This document shows, piece by piece, positions 26,750 through 35,329 of a stretch of DNA of 64,000 nt (position 1 is its first letter; every line of letters begins with the position of its first letter). The notes under the pieces are model-generated. The model did not search any database and was not told the origin of the DNA. It was given only the letters and a program-made list of their open reading frames with translations. A program made the position numbers and the translations under genes. This stretch comes from an uncultured Candidatus Binatia bacterium (GTDB lineage: Bacteria > Desulfobacterota > Binatia > Bin18), in the NCBI GenBank assembly GCA_958296235.1, contig OY282457.1, positions 3,467,338 to 3,531,337 of the forward strand, read 5' to 3'.

Positions 26750-28105
26750 TCAGGGCTGAGGTCCCTGACCGGCTGGCGGTGCGCCTTGTCGCCAGATACG
26801 CCCGAGCGCGGGCCAGGCCAGCGCCAGCGCAATCAGGCCGAATTCCAGCAGACGCGCCCAGAGCGGCTGCTGATAGGGTTGCAACTCGTAGTCGTTGACA
26901 TTGAGTCCGGTGATGTACGAGATGAGGACGGCGACGGAGGCCGTCCAGGCCCACACGCTGGGGAAGATGGCCGCAAAGGGCAGTACCCAGAGCAGATACC
27001 ACGGATTGATGACTGGCGAGGCCGCCAGCAGTACGCCGTAGACCCAGTCGCCGCGCGGAACGGGCCGCCCCTCATCCCGACGATACCGCCAATAATACCA
27101 GCCCCAGAGCAGGGCGCAGGCCAGCCCCAGCCCGAGCTTGGCCTCGAAGGCCGGCAGCGCCAGTGTCAGCAGGCCAAAGGCCGCGGAATTGAACTCCCAC
27201 TCACGGGTGAAGACCAGCAGCGAACTCAGGTCGGTGCCGCCGCCCAGGGCGAACGGCGCGTATAAGGCCGCCAGCGTAGCGCCGAACAGGACCCAGTGTC
27301 GGCTGGCGGCGCCGACCAGAACGAACGGTGCCAGCGCCAGTGCGAATATCTTGGCCCCACAGGCAAGACCCAGACACATTGCGGCGCTCCGCCAGCGCCG
27401 GCCCTGGGCCAGCCCGAGCGCGGCCAGCAGCAGGCAGACGCCGAGGCCGTCCGGGTGAGCGGTGAAGGCGATTTCTTTGACCACCAACGGACACCAGGCG
27501 TACAGCAGGACGTTTCGCGCCGGTGCCAGGCGCAGCAGCAGGATCACAGTGGCAAGGTCAATGACAATCAGCAGGCATTGCAAGGCGGCGATGCTGCCCG
27601 GCCGCAGCCAGTAGCCGAGTAAGAAGACGAACTGCGTTGTCGGACTGTAAATGGTCGGCAGCCCGGGATGGTTGATTCCATCCAACACGGTATGAAACGC
27701 CGCGGGAATAGTCGGGTCGGTGAAAAACGCCTCCGGGATGGCGGCGTAGGGCGTGCCGGTCGTGGCAAAACGATAGCCGTCCCACAGGTAGCGATAAAAG
27801 TCGTCTTCGAGCAGCGGCCCGCCGACAAGCCCACAGATTCTGAAGGCCACGGCCCAGAAGAGCAGGCGGTTGAGCGGGACCGGTTCGTCACGCCGGCGGC
27901 AGTACAGGAAGAGGCCGAATACCGGCAGGCCGGTCCAGGCCATCAGGCTGAAGAAGACCGCCAAGTCGGGTTCGCCAGGCGGCCGCGCCAGAAAGGCGAG
28001 GGCGGCGTAGCCCAGGGTACAGCTCAGACCGACCGCGTCCACCAGCCGGCGCGTTGCCGCGCTCGGCTGCCCACCCCCGTTTGCGCCGGTTAGCGTCTCA
28101 AGCAT
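26750..28105 (-). CDS. GT-C/GT87-like polytopic glycosyltransferase
   Basis: This is a 451-residue membrane protein with about 11 helices. The first periplasmic loop has EDDFYRYLWDG (about 100-110), the acidic motif expected of GT-C mannosyltransferase-like enzymes that use polyprenyl-phosphate sugars. VINPWYLLWVLPF near residue 363 is typical of the GT87/DUF2029 group. It ends convergently with yciI across the palindromic repeat. Acceptor and sugar are unknown. Confidence 0.75.
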   Translation of the reverse strand: MLETLTGANGGGQPSAATRRLVDAVGLSCTLGYAALAFLARPPGEPDLAVFFSLMAWTGLPVFGLFLYCRRRDEPVPLNRLLFWAVAFRICGLVGGPLLEDDFYRYLWDGYRFATTGTPYAAIPEAFFTDPTIPAAFHTVLDGINHPGLPTIYSPTTQFVFLLGYWLRPGSIAALQCLLIVIDLATVILLLRLAPARNVLLYAWCPLVVKEIAFTAHPDGLGVCLLLAALGLAQGRRWRSAAMCLGLACGAKIFALALAPFVLVGAASRHWVLFGATLAALYAPFALGGGTDLSSLLVFTREWEFNSAAFGLLTLALPAFEAKLGLGLACALLWGWYYWRYRRDEGRPVPRGDWVYGVLLAASPVINPWYLLWVLPFAAIFPSVWAWTASVAVLISYITGLNVNDYELQPYQQPLWARLLEFGLIALALAWPALGRIWRQGAPPAGQGPQP

Positions 28106-28145
28106 CTGCGCTGCCTGTCCTGCCCGGCAATACGCCGACAGACTG

Positions 28146-28817
28146 TTATGACCCGTTGCGTTTCTGTCCCCAGGCGTCCCAATGGGTCAGTTGAGTGGCC
28201 GGAATACGCCGGGCCGCTTTGAAATCCGTGCCCGTATAGTAGGCCACGGGCAAAAGCGCGCACTGCGTCACGCTATCGGGAATATTGAGCAGCTTGGCCG
28301 CTTCGGCGGCGTGGGTGAGGTGCACGGTAGTCCAACAGCAGCCCAGACCCCGGGCGCGGGCGGCCAGCATAAACGACCAGGCCGCCGGCAGAATAGAGCC
28401 GTAGGCTGTGGCCTGCTCGAAAAGCGGCACGTCGCGGACCTGGTCCTCGATGCAGAACAGCACATGGACCGGCGCCTCGTGCAGATGATCGACCAGATAG
28501 ACGGCGGAGTCGAGCATGCGTTGGGCTTCGGTTGATGCGGGTCCTGTGGGGCCATACGTGGCGTCATCGGCCTGCTCCCAGTAGGACTCAAAGGCCCGTT
28601 TATAGAGCCGGGCGATACCGGCCCGTTTTTCCGCCTCGCGAATCACCAGAAAGCGCCATTTCTGGGTATTGGTGGCTGAGGGGCTCTGCACCGCCACTTC
28701 CAGACATTCTTCGATCAATGCTGGTGGGACCGGACGGCTCAGGTCGAGGCGTCTTCGTATGGAACGCGTGGTGGTTAAGAGTTTGTCACATATACTCAGG
28801 TCCAAGTCCGTGTTCAT
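28146..28817 (-). CDS. nitroreductase family protein
   Basis: This is a 223-residue FMN-dependent oxidoreductase. The phosphate-binding start TTRSIRRRLDLSRPVPP, AVQSPSATNTQKWRFLVI (about 47-64) and the C-terminal block RARGLGCCWTTVHL are as in the nitroreductase fold. The ATG at 28817 follows GGAGG at 9-10 nt. It lies 40 bp upstream of the GT87-like gene. Substrates vary widely in this family. Confidence 0.85.
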   Translation of the reverse strand: MNTDLDLSICDKLLTTTRSIRRRLDLSRPVPPALIEECLEVAVQSPSATNTQKWRFLVIREAEKRAGIARLYKRAFESYWEQADDATYGPTGPASTEAQRMLDSAVYLVDHLHEAPVHVLFCIEDQVRDVPLFEQATAYGSILPAAWSFMLAARARGLGCCWTTVHLTHAAEAAKLLNIPDSVTQCALLPVAYYTGTDFKAARRIPATQLTHWDAWGQKRNGS

Positions 28818-28897
28818 ACCTCATTACCTCCAGGCCGAAAAAATCACAAAGCGTAGGGGAGAACAACTCGCACTCCCGCGGAATCGTGCGAACGGTG

Positions 28898-28932
28898 TTG
28901 ACAAATGAAATTGATAATGATTCTCAATTTCA
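28898..28932 (+). promoter_or_regulatory. Fur box overlapping a promoter
   Basis: GATAATGATTCTCAATTTC (28913-28931) matches the 19-bp Fur consensus at about 15 positions, with a perfect left half. TTGACA (28898-28903) upstream fits a -35 element, although the -10 is poor. The site faces the porin gene at 29055, so iron repression of 29055-33007 is expected. Confidence 0.7.
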
Positions 28933-29054
28933 ACAAAACAAATACGGACAGGAGGAGATAAGGCACCGAGGACTTATCGGCAATCGATATGAGATACACG
29001 AACGGCCCGAGGACCTGATCCCAGCGCCCATCAAAGGACAGAGAGGAGACAGCC

Positions 29055-30530
29055 ATGATGCGGAAAAGCATATGGACTCTGGGCGCGCTGGCTCTCGTAC
29101 TGGGCATTGCCACGGCCGGCCATGCCGCGGATGAAGCGCGGATGCAACAACTCGAACGGCAATTGCAGGACATGCAGAAGGCGATGATGTCGATGCAGGG
29201 CGAGCTGCAAAGCCTGCGGGCCGAACAAAAGCAGGAACAGGAGGCGAAAGAGGAACAGGCCCGCCGCCAGGACGTGCTGGCCGAGGAAGTGGACAATCTG
29301 CGTACCAGCCTGACCGTGCCCGACTTCCAGCCGCTGAGCATGGAAGACAGCAAGTACGGCCTGGGACCGACGGCCTCCAAAATTTACGGCGTCTCGCAGG
29401 GCTTGTCGATCGGCGGCTACGGCGAGGCATATTACCGCAAGGATGTGAGCGACAAGACGCGTAGCGACCGCGACTTCGCGGATAACCTGCGTTTCGTGCT
29501 GTACACCGGCTATAAGTTCACCGACCGCATCATCCTCAACGCCGAGTTGGAGTTCGAGCACGCTGGGACGGGCGCCGGCGGCTCGGTGTCGGTCGAGTTC
29601 GCCTACCTCGATTTCCTGATGTGGGACTGGGCCAATTTCCGGGCTGGCATGTTGCTCGCCCCGCTGGGTATCGTCAACGAGTTGCACGAGCCCGTGTTCT
29701 TCAACGGTGTGGAGCGACCCGAGGTTGAGCGGCGCATCATCCCCTCGACTTGGCGCGAGAACGGCATCGGCCTGTTCGGCGAACTGCTGCCGGGCCTCGA
29801 ATACCGCCTCTACGGCATGAACGCGCTTGAAGGCGCAGCGAGCAACACCGGCGCGTGTACGCCTGGCGATGACGGCAACTGCCTGACCAAGCCCTCGCTC
29901 AAACTGAAGGAGCACTTCCGCAGCACGCGCCAGAAGGGCGGTAATGCTATGGCCGAGGATATCGCGCTTGCGGCCCGGCTGGACTACACGCCTCTGCTGA
30001 ACCTCAAGTTCGGCGGCTCGGTGTACACCGGCAAGACCACCCACGACAGTCAGTACTTCGAGTGCGTAGACGGGAGCTGCGGCAAGGTCAATCTGCCTGG
30101 CGCGCGGCTGACCATCTGGGACCTGCACGCCCTGTACAGCTGGCAAGGGCTGGATCTGCGGGCGTTGTTCGCCATGTCCCATCTCAAGGATTCGGACGAA
30201 CTCAACCGGATCGGCGGCGGCGGCAAGATCGCCAAGGAGATGTACGGCTTCTACACGGAGGCGGCCTACGACATCATGCCGATGGTGCTGGGGAATACCG
30301 TACAGCAATTGTCGCCCTTTGTGCGTTTTTCCTATATTGACCAGCACGCCGAGATGGCTGGTGACTGGGATGCCAAGGGTCGGTACGAGCACCGCATCTG
30401 GACCACCGGCGTCAGCTATAAACCCCACCCGAACGTAGTGCTCAAGGTGGATTATCGCAACTTCGATACCGTGGATAACGACAACGAGCGCGAAGACGAG
30501 GTGAACTTTGGCCTGGGCTTCGTTTTCTAG
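29055..30530 (+). CDS. porin with N-terminal coiled coil, iron-regulated
   Basis: This is a 491-residue outer-membrane protein. It has a signal peptide (cleavage after GHAA near residue 24), a coiled coil of about residues 28-85 rich in Gln/Glu (QLERQLQDMQKAMMSMQ), and then a large barrel with repeated aromatic girdle strands ending NFGLGFVF. It resembles phosphate-selective OprO/OprP-like or other trimeric porins. GAGGAGA precedes the ATG. It is the first gene after the Fur box and overlaps the next gene slightly. Substrate is unknown. Confidence 0.8.
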   Translation: MMRKSIWTLGALALVLGIATAGHAADEARMQQLERQLQDMQKAMMSMQGELQSLRAEQKQEQEAKEEQARRQDVLAEEVDNLRTSLTVPDFQPLSMEDSKYGLGPTASKIYGVSQGLSIGGYGEAYYRKDVSDKTRSDRDFADNLRFVLYTGYKFTDRIILNAELEFEHAGTGAGGSVSVEFAYLDFLMWDWANFRAGMLLAPLGIVNELHEPVFFNGVERPEVERRIIPSTWRENGIGLFGELLPGLEYRLYGMNALEGAASNTGACTPGDDGNCLTKPSLKLKEHFRSTRQKGGNAMAEDIALAARLDYTPLLNLKFGGSVYTGKTTHDSQYFECVDGSCGKVNLPGARLTIWDLHALYSWQGLDLRALFAMSHLKDSDELNRIGGGGKIAKEMYGFYTEAAYDIMPMVLGNTVQQLSPFVRFSYIDQHAEMAGDWDAKGRYEHRIWTTGVSYKPHPNVVLKVDYRNFDTVDNDNEREDEVNFGLGFVF

Positions 30531-31062
30531 TCAGTACGTTCTGTGCATGGTGGCACTGCTGGGCAGTGCCACCATTATTGAGGCCCAGGTTTTTTATTCC
30601 AAGGCAGAGGCATTACAGGTGGCATTCCCCCAGGCAGACCGCGTCGAGACGCAAACCTTCTTCCTCACCCCGCAGCAGATTGAGCAGGTTGAGGCCCTGG
30701 CGCAGGCCCCGGTCGATTCCAAGCTGGCCACCTTTCACGTCGGCCATACGGCTGACACCGTGCAGGGCTACGCCTTTATTGAGACGCATATTGTGCGGAC
30801 CTTTCCAGAAACGTTTCTGATGGTGGTCTCTCCCGACGGCAGGCTACAAAAACTTCTGGTGCTGGCCTTTTATGAGCCGGCCGAATACCTGCCCTCGGAG
30901 CGCTGGCTGGAGCAGTTTGCTCAGAAGCAACTGACGCCGTCGTTGCGCCTGCGGCACGATATCCACGGCATTATGGGCTCCACGCTGACCGCCCAGGCCG
31001 CGACCCAAGGGGTGCGCAAAGTTCTGGCCCTTTTTCAGGTCCTGATTCAGGAGAAAAAATAG
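30508..31062 (+). CDS. exported FMN-binding domain protein
   Basis: This is a 184-residue protein with a hydrophobic N-terminus (export signal) and an FMN-binding-type domain. HDIHGIMGSTLTAQA (about 150-164) fits the covalent FMN attachment motif normally written SGAT, with Thr159 at the flavin position. ApbE, which installs FMN, is encoded two genes on. The TTG at 30508 (GAGGTG upstream, overlapping the porin gene) gives the best signal peptide; ATG 30547 is an alternative start. It should act outside the cytoplasmic membrane as an electron carrier. Confidence 0.7.
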   Translation: MAWASFSSQYVLCMVALLGSATIIEAQVFYSKAEALQVAFPQADRVETQTFFLTPQQIEQVEALAQAPVDSKLATFHVGHTADTVQGYAFIETHIVRTFPETFLMVVSPDGRLQKLLVLAFYEPAEYLPSERWLEQFAQKQLTPSLRLRHDIHGIMGSTLTAQAATQGVRKVLALFQVLIQEKK

Positions 31063-31063
31063 C

Positions 31064-31636
31064 GTGCGCTTTGTAGTGACCGGCGAGTGGTCCAGAAACC
31101 GGCTGCTCCAACTCATCGTTGTCATCTTCGTCATCTATGTCATCGGCCTGTGGCTGACGAACGCCCTGCTGTATTTCCAGAAGATGGGCCTGAGCTATGT
31201 CTCGGTGACGGAGTACTATCTGGGCTCGGAAGAGCGTTTTTTGCAGCCGCGCAGCTACCAGGGCATGCTGGAGGTGTCGCATTTCCATTTGTTTGCTATG
31301 GGCCTGCTGCTGCTGACGCTGACGCATCTGATGCTGTTCGTGCCCATCTCGCCCAACCTGAAAGCCTGGCTGATTATCATTCCTTTTTTTTCCGCCCTGA
31401 CCGATGAGGGCGGCGGCTGGCTGGTGCGCTTTGTCCATCCCGGCTTTGCCTATCTGAAAATTGCCGGCTTTCTCGCCCTGGAAATCAGCCTGGCGGTGCT
31501 GGTCGTGATCAGCCTGTGGGCTATTTTTCGTGGCTCGTCAGACCACTACCGACAGGCGAAGCCGACCGCCGGGCAAGCGGGCACGACCGATGAGAAAAAT
31601 GTCGGTCTGGGCGCCGCAGGGGATATGGTGGAATGA
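31064..31636 (+). CDS. four-helix membrane protein of a flavin electron-transfer unit
   Basis: This is a 190-residue protein with predicted helices near residues 14-38, 73-94, 100-118 and 132-155. His73, His75, His88 and His125 lie near the membrane and could ligate haem, but no known haem motif is certain. The GTG start at 31064 follows AGGAG by 10 nt and is 1 bp after the previous stop. The stop overlaps the apbE start (ATGA). The position between FMN-binding and ApbE genes suggests it passes electrons across the membrane. Confidence 0.65.
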   Translation: MRFVVTGEWSRNRLLQLIVVIFVIYVIGLWLTNALLYFQKMGLSYVSVTEYYLGSEERFLQPRSYQGMLEVSHFHLFAMGLLLLTLTHLMLFVPISPNLKAWLIIIPFFSALTDEGGGWLVRFVHPGFAYLKIAGFLALEISLAVLVVISLWAIFRGSSDHYRQAKPTAGQAGTTDEKNVGLGAAGDMVE

Positions 31637-32664
31637 TGCGGGATTGGGGGTCAGGGGTTAGGGGCTGGGCGGCTGTTGGGACGGTCGGCCTGACGCTCCT
31701 GGTTTTAGTTGGTCCTGTCCGGGCGTGCGAGACCGATGGCCGCTATATTATGGGCACGGTTCTCCAGGCAACGCTGTGCCAGGCAGAAACCGCTTCCCAA
31801 CAGCAACAGATGAGCGCAGTGTGGCACGCTCTTTTTACCACGGCGCGACGTTTTGACGCTCTTTTTACCACCTATGCTCCGCACAGCCCGCTCAGCCATT
31901 TGAACGCCCAGGCCGGACAGGGGCTTCAGGCGGTTCCGGTCGAAGTGGATGATATTCTGCGTCTCTCGCAGCGCTACGCAGACCTGACCAATGGGGCGTT
32001 CGATATTACGGTGCGGCCGCTCCTGCGCTTATGGCGGCACGCGGCAACAACCCGGATTCCGCCATCCCCGGCGGCTATTCACCGCGCCCTGCGGTTCATC
32101 GGGAGCCACAAGCTGCACTTTGCCGCGCCCCATCGCGTCGGTCTGCCGGCGCAGGGCATGGCGCTGGACCTGGGGGGTATCGGCAAGGGTTATGCGCTTG
32201 ATCAGATCGCCAAACAGCTCCAGGAACAACGGCTGACAAACGCCTTGCTCAACTTTGGGCAGAGCAGCCTGTGGGCGCTTGGTCGCCCGCCCGCTGGGGA
32301 GGGCTGGCGATTGTTGTTACGTCAGCCGAATGGAGAGATCGTCGGCGTGGCCACATTTTCAGATCAGGCCGTTTCCATCTCAGGGAGTCTTGGCCAGAGC
32401 ATACAGGTCGAAGGCCAGCGCTACGGCCATATTATTGATCCCCGGACTGGCCGGCCGGTGCAGCGCGACCTCTTGGCCTGCGTTGTGGCTCCGAGCGCGG
32501 CCCAAGCCGAGGCACTAAGCACCGCGCTCTTAATTTTAGGGGAAGATGAAGGACTTGGCCTCATTGAACGACTCGATGGCGTCGAAGGATTCTTACATGA
32601 AGCACACGGCACACCGTGGACGACAACGGGGTGGAAGCGGGCCAGCCGTTTTGTCGCCCTGTAG
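31633..32664 (+). CDS. apbE: ApbE, FAD:protein FMN transferase
   Basis: This is a 343-residue exported enzyme that moves FMN from FAD to a Thr of target proteins. It has a signal peptide (GPVRACETDGRY region), YIMGTVLQATLC, the FAD motif LDLGGIGKGYALD (about 177-189), a GQRYGHIIDPRTGRPV block (about 260-275), and AEALSTALLILGEDEGL near the C-terminus. The last has Glu where Asp is usual in the metal site. The likely target is the FMN-binding protein encoded just upstream. Confidence 0.9.
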   Translation: MMRDWGSGVRGWAAVGTVGLTLLVLVGPVRACETDGRYIMGTVLQATLCQAETASQQQQMSAVWHALFTTARRFDALFTTYAPHSPLSHLNAQAGQGLQAVPVEVDDILRLSQRYADLTNGAFDITVRPLLRLWRHAATTRIPPSPAAIHRALRFIGSHKLHFAAPHRVGLPAQGMALDLGGIGKGYALDQIAKQLQEQRLTNALLNFGQSSLWALGRPPAGEGWRLLLRQPNGEIVGVATFSDQAVSISGSLGQSIQVEGQRYGHIIDPRTGRPVQRDLLACVVAPSAAQAEALSTALLILGEDEGLGLIERLDGVEGFLHEAHGTPWTTTGWKRASRFVAL

Positions 32665-32695
32665 AAATGTCGGCGTACAGAGGAGGGACAAAGAC

Positions 32696-33007
32696 ATGCG
32701 CACCAACGAAATAGTGACAACCATTCCAAACGGGGCCTCTGCCACCGCCCGGCCCGATACTGCGCTCGAGATCGCCGTAGAGCTCCCCCAAGCGGATAAG
32801 CCCAACGGCCAGGCAGACGAACAGCCGAGCATTGCTTTCCGTCGCCTGACCTGGGGTTCGGGGTTGGGCTGGTGTCGGCAACAAACCTTGACCCTGACGC
32901 CGGCTGAAGCCGAGGCAGTGCTCAAGGCATTACAGAAGAGCCGGCGCAAATGGCGCGGGGCCGCTGCCACCCCCCACGGTAAAGTCATTCCTTTTCCTTC
33001 CGAATAG
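32696..33007 (+). CDS. small protein at the end of the Fur-controlled operon
   Basis: This is a 103-residue protein with a very good ribosome site (GAGGAGGG, 8 nt before the ATG), 31 bp after apbE. The first half looks disordered. The second half is FRRLTWGSGLGWCRQQTLTL followed by a helix TPAEAEAVLKALQKSRRKW. There is no signal peptide and no recognised family. Its place suggests a cytoplasmic partner of the flavin unit, but this is only by context. Confidence 0.65.
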   Translation: MRTNEIVTTIPNGASATARPDTALEIAVELPQADKPNGQADEQPSIAFRRLTWGSGLGWCRQQTLTLTPAEAEAVLKALQKSRRKWRGAAATPHGKVIPFPSE

Positions 33008-33024
33008 TCCCGCAACCTGACCTG

Positions 33025-33063
33025 TCCCCTCATCCCGGCCCCTCTCCCTCCGGGGAGAGGGAA
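33025..33063. repeat. palindromic intergenic repeat (CCTCTCCC...GGGAGAGG)
   Basis: CCCCTCTCCCTCCGGGGAGAGGG forms a tight hairpin (written CCCCTCTCCC, loop TCC, GGGGAGAGGG). Related units occur at 36177-36211, 42215-42278, 52377-52436, 52544-52590 and 59691-59718, always outside genes. Confidence 0.7.
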
Positions 33064-33218
33064 GTGTCATTTTTTCCGGGCCGAATACTCCCGGAGAACG
33101 CGGGCCTGGCCCATCCTGTTCTCCGCGGCCGTGTTGCTTTGTCGGCTTGGGCGTGCTCTGAAGGTCGAAAATCACGGCGACCGGGTGAATAGCCCCGGTT
33201 GTGATTATTGGCGCGCCC

Positions 33219-34034
33219 ATGTCCGAACGCAGGTTTGGCCATATTCCAGACTATCCGATTGGCTCCTACTTCGCCTCTCGCCAAGCGCTCTCAAGGGCCG
33301 GGGTGCACCGGCCCCGCATTGCCGGCATTGCCGGCAGTGGGCGGGAAGGCGCGGATTCGGTGGTCCTGGCCGGTGGCTATCAAGATGGAGAGGATTATGG
33401 GGGTATGATCTTCTATACCGGCCACGGCGGACGCGACCCCCAGACTCGCGAGCAGATACGCCACCAAGTCCTCACCCGTGGCAATCGGGCCTTGGCCCAA
33501 AACCGATTGCACAGCCTGCCCGTCCGCGTTATCCGTGGGGCCGGGTTCCGTTCCTCCTATGCGCCCGATTCCGGCTATCGGTATGACGGCTTGTACACGG
33601 TTGACGACTACTGGCGGGGCGTTGGGCGAGCGGGATTTTTTATCTGGCGTTTCCGGCTGGTTACAATGGATGCAGACACACAGCGGCAGGAACGAGTCGT
33701 CCAAGAAACCCTGCGCGGGCAGGAGATTAAGCAGCTTTACCACTATCGCTGCCAGATATGCGGCGTCCAACTCAGAGGCACTGCCGGGCCGTATGCCGAA
33801 GCGGTACATATCCGGCCCCTCGAAGCCCCGCACAACGGCCCTGATACCTCCGAGAATATGCTATGTCTGTGTCCGAACTGTCATATCCTGCTGAGCATCG
33901 GCGGGGTGAGCATTGCCGATGATTTTGCGCTGCTCGGCAGACCGGGGAGTTTATACGTTGATTTTCGGCACCGAATAAATATTGAGCATATACGTTATCG
34001 GCGGCAACATTATCCTGTTGACCCCGAGATGTGA
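33219..34034 (+). CDS. SRA-HNH modification-dependent endonuclease
   Basis: This is a 271-residue nuclease. Residues 1-150 form a YDG/SRA domain that flips modified cytosine (FGHIPDYPIGSYFASR; GGYQDGEDYGGMIFYTGHGG; RYDGLYTVDDYW at 121-132). Residues about 165-225 form an HNH nuclease with C178-x2-C181 and C218-x2-C221 as zinc ligands and H197, N220 and H222 as catalytic candidates. Domain order matches known SRA-HNH type IV-like restriction enzymes that cut DNA with methylated cytosine. The ATG at 33219 is chosen by homology; no ribosome site is visible. Confidence 0.88.
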   Translation: MSERRFGHIPDYPIGSYFASRQALSRAGVHRPRIAGIAGSGREGADSVVLAGGYQDGEDYGGMIFYTGHGGRDPQTREQIRHQVLTRGNRALAQNRLHSLPVRVIRGAGFRSSYAPDSGYRYDGLYTVDDYWRGVGRAGFFIWRFRLVTMDADTQRQERVVQETLRGQEIKQLYHYRCQICGVQLRGTAGPYAEAVHIRPLEAPHNGPDTSENMLCLCPNCHILLSIGGVSIADDFALLGRPGSLYVDFRHRINIEHIRYRRQHYPVDPEM

Positions 34035-34083
34035 GGAGTACGGGCTTCCAGCCGGTAAAAAATCCGCTCCTCGGAGGGATGGT

Positions 34084-34107
34084 CCTGAGCCTGTCGAAGG
34101 GCCGGGG
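34084..34107. repeat. short dispersed repeat (CCTGAGCCTGTCGAAGGG)
   Basis: Same unit as at 15346-15367, and in reverse at 42240-42255 and 52391-52408. It lies in the gap between the SRA-HNH and DUF2797 genes. Confidence 0.65.
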
Positions 34108-34145
34108 TGGATTCCCCCAGGAAAGAAAAAAGGGAGAGACCAGCG

Positions 34146-34961
34146 ATGCAGGGCAATCTACGCAAAATGAGAACGCGGCCGGGGCCGCCCGTGGAGTATC
34201 GCTTGCCGGTCGGCGAGCGGGAGGTCGCTTTGAATCTCTTACTGGGCAAAACCGTGCGTCTCAGATTTTCCGGCGAGATTCACTGTGTGGCCTGTGGGCG
34301 TAAGACCAGGAAAAGTTTCAATCAGGGCTATTGTTATGCCTGCTTTCAGAGTCTTGCGCAGTGCGACTTGTGCATCGTAAAACCCGAGCTGTGTCATTAT
34401 GAGCAGGGCACCTGTCGTGAGCCGGCATGGGGCGAAGCCCACTGTATGCAGCCCCACTATGTGTACCTCGCCAACTCCTCCGGCCTGAAAGTCGGCATTA
34501 CGCGCGGGAGTCAGATTCCAACCCGCTGGATGGACCAAGGCGCGGTACAGGCTTTGCCGATTTTTCGGGTGCAGAGCCGTTATCAGGCCGGGCTGCTGGA
34601 GGTCATGTTCAAGCCGCATATCGCCGATCGCACCAACTGGCAGCGCATGCTCAAGGGCGAGCCCGAATGCGCGGATCTGGTGGCCAAGCGGGACGAGTTG
34701 CTCGGGCTGTGTCAGGCTGAACTGCACGACCAGACGCAGGCCGCCGGGGAAGGCGCGCTCACGCTGCTTGAGGGGGAGGACAGCCGTTCTTTTACCTACC
34801 CCGTGCTGGAGTATCCGACCAAGGTCAAGTCACGCAATTTTGAGAAGACACCCGAGATAGAAGGCACGCTGCTGGGTATCAAGGGGCAGTACCTTATTTT
34901 TGATACCGGCGTGCTGAACGTACGAAAGTTTGGCGGATATGCGGTGCGGTTCGAGGGGTAG
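34146..34961 (+). CDS. DUF2797 zinc-finger, GIY-YIG-like protein
   Basis: This is a 271-residue protein. Cys pairs at CVACGRKTRKSF, YCYACFQS and CDLCIVKPELCHYEQGTC form zinc sites in the first 100 residues. HYVYLANSSGLKVGITR (about 112-128) resembles the core of GIY-YIG nucleases and is typical of DUF2797. GGGAGAG lies 7 nt before the ATG. Function in the family is unproven; its place beside an SRA-HNH nuclease hints at DNA metabolism or defence. Confidence 0.8.
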   Translation: MQGNLRKMRTRPGPPVEYRLPVGEREVALNLLLGKTVRLRFSGEIHCVACGRKTRKSFNQGYCYACFQSLAQCDLCIVKPELCHYEQGTCREPAWGEAHCMQPHYVYLANSSGLKVGITRGSQIPTRWMDQGAVQALPIFRVQSRYQAGLLEVMFKPHIADRTNWQRMLKGEPECADLVAKRDELLGLCQAELHDQTQAAGEGALTLLEGEDSRSFTYPVLEYPTKVKSRNFEKTPEIEGTLLGIKGQYLIFDTGVLNVRKFGGYAVRFEG

Positions 34962-35071
34962 GGCACTGTCTCACGGAAGAGTGTGGCCGGACTACGTTGG
35001 GCGATGGAGATACAACAAGACCCTGCTGGCGCTCTTGTGTTTTTATGAGAGGTCAGGCAGGAAGGATGACA

Positions 35072-35329
35072 ATGCCCAAGTACATTATAGTTTCCGGTCA
35101 AGACGATATTTCTCTTGAGAATAAACTAAGGGACCGTAAAGAAGTATTCTACAAAATTGTTCCACGGGTATGGGCTGTAGAGAGTTCAGCAAGTACACAG
35201 AAACTCAGCGAAGCATTATTCTCCCAGCAGTCTGAAGACCCGCAACCTTACGCAATCTTTCGTATTGATGCGTATTGGGGATATAACGATCGAGAATTAT
35301 GGGAACTCCTCAGTAGAAAAGAAGTATAA
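35072..35329 (+). CDS. Cas2/SinR-like small protein
   Basis: This is an 85-residue protein. It opens MPKYIIVSGQDD, has VPRVWAVESSASTQKLSEAL in the middle and AIFRIDAYWGYNDRELWELL at the end. This order resembles small ferredoxin-fold SinR-family proteins related to Cas2. Similarity is by pattern only. AGGAAGG precedes the ATG. The stop overlaps the start of the next gene by one base (TAATG). The region is clearly more AT-rich than its surroundings, suggesting recent transfer. Confidence 0.5.
   Translation: MPKYIIVSGQDDISLENKLRDRKEVFYKIVPRVWAVESSASTQKLSEALFSQQSEDPQPYAIFRIDAYWGYNDRELWELLSRKEV

Noticed and set aside
28945..29020. A small gene after the AGGAGGAG sequence near 28950
   Set aside because: The only nearby ATG gives nine codons; no credible product.
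29031..30428. 465-codon minus-strand frame opposite the porin
   Set aside because: Antisense shadow of a gene with clear signal peptide, Fur box and barrel features.
35072..35329. The Cas2-like protein as the missing CRISPR adaptation nuclease
   Set aside because: It is about 27 kb from the cas operon, without cas1, and is coupled to a membrane protein gene.
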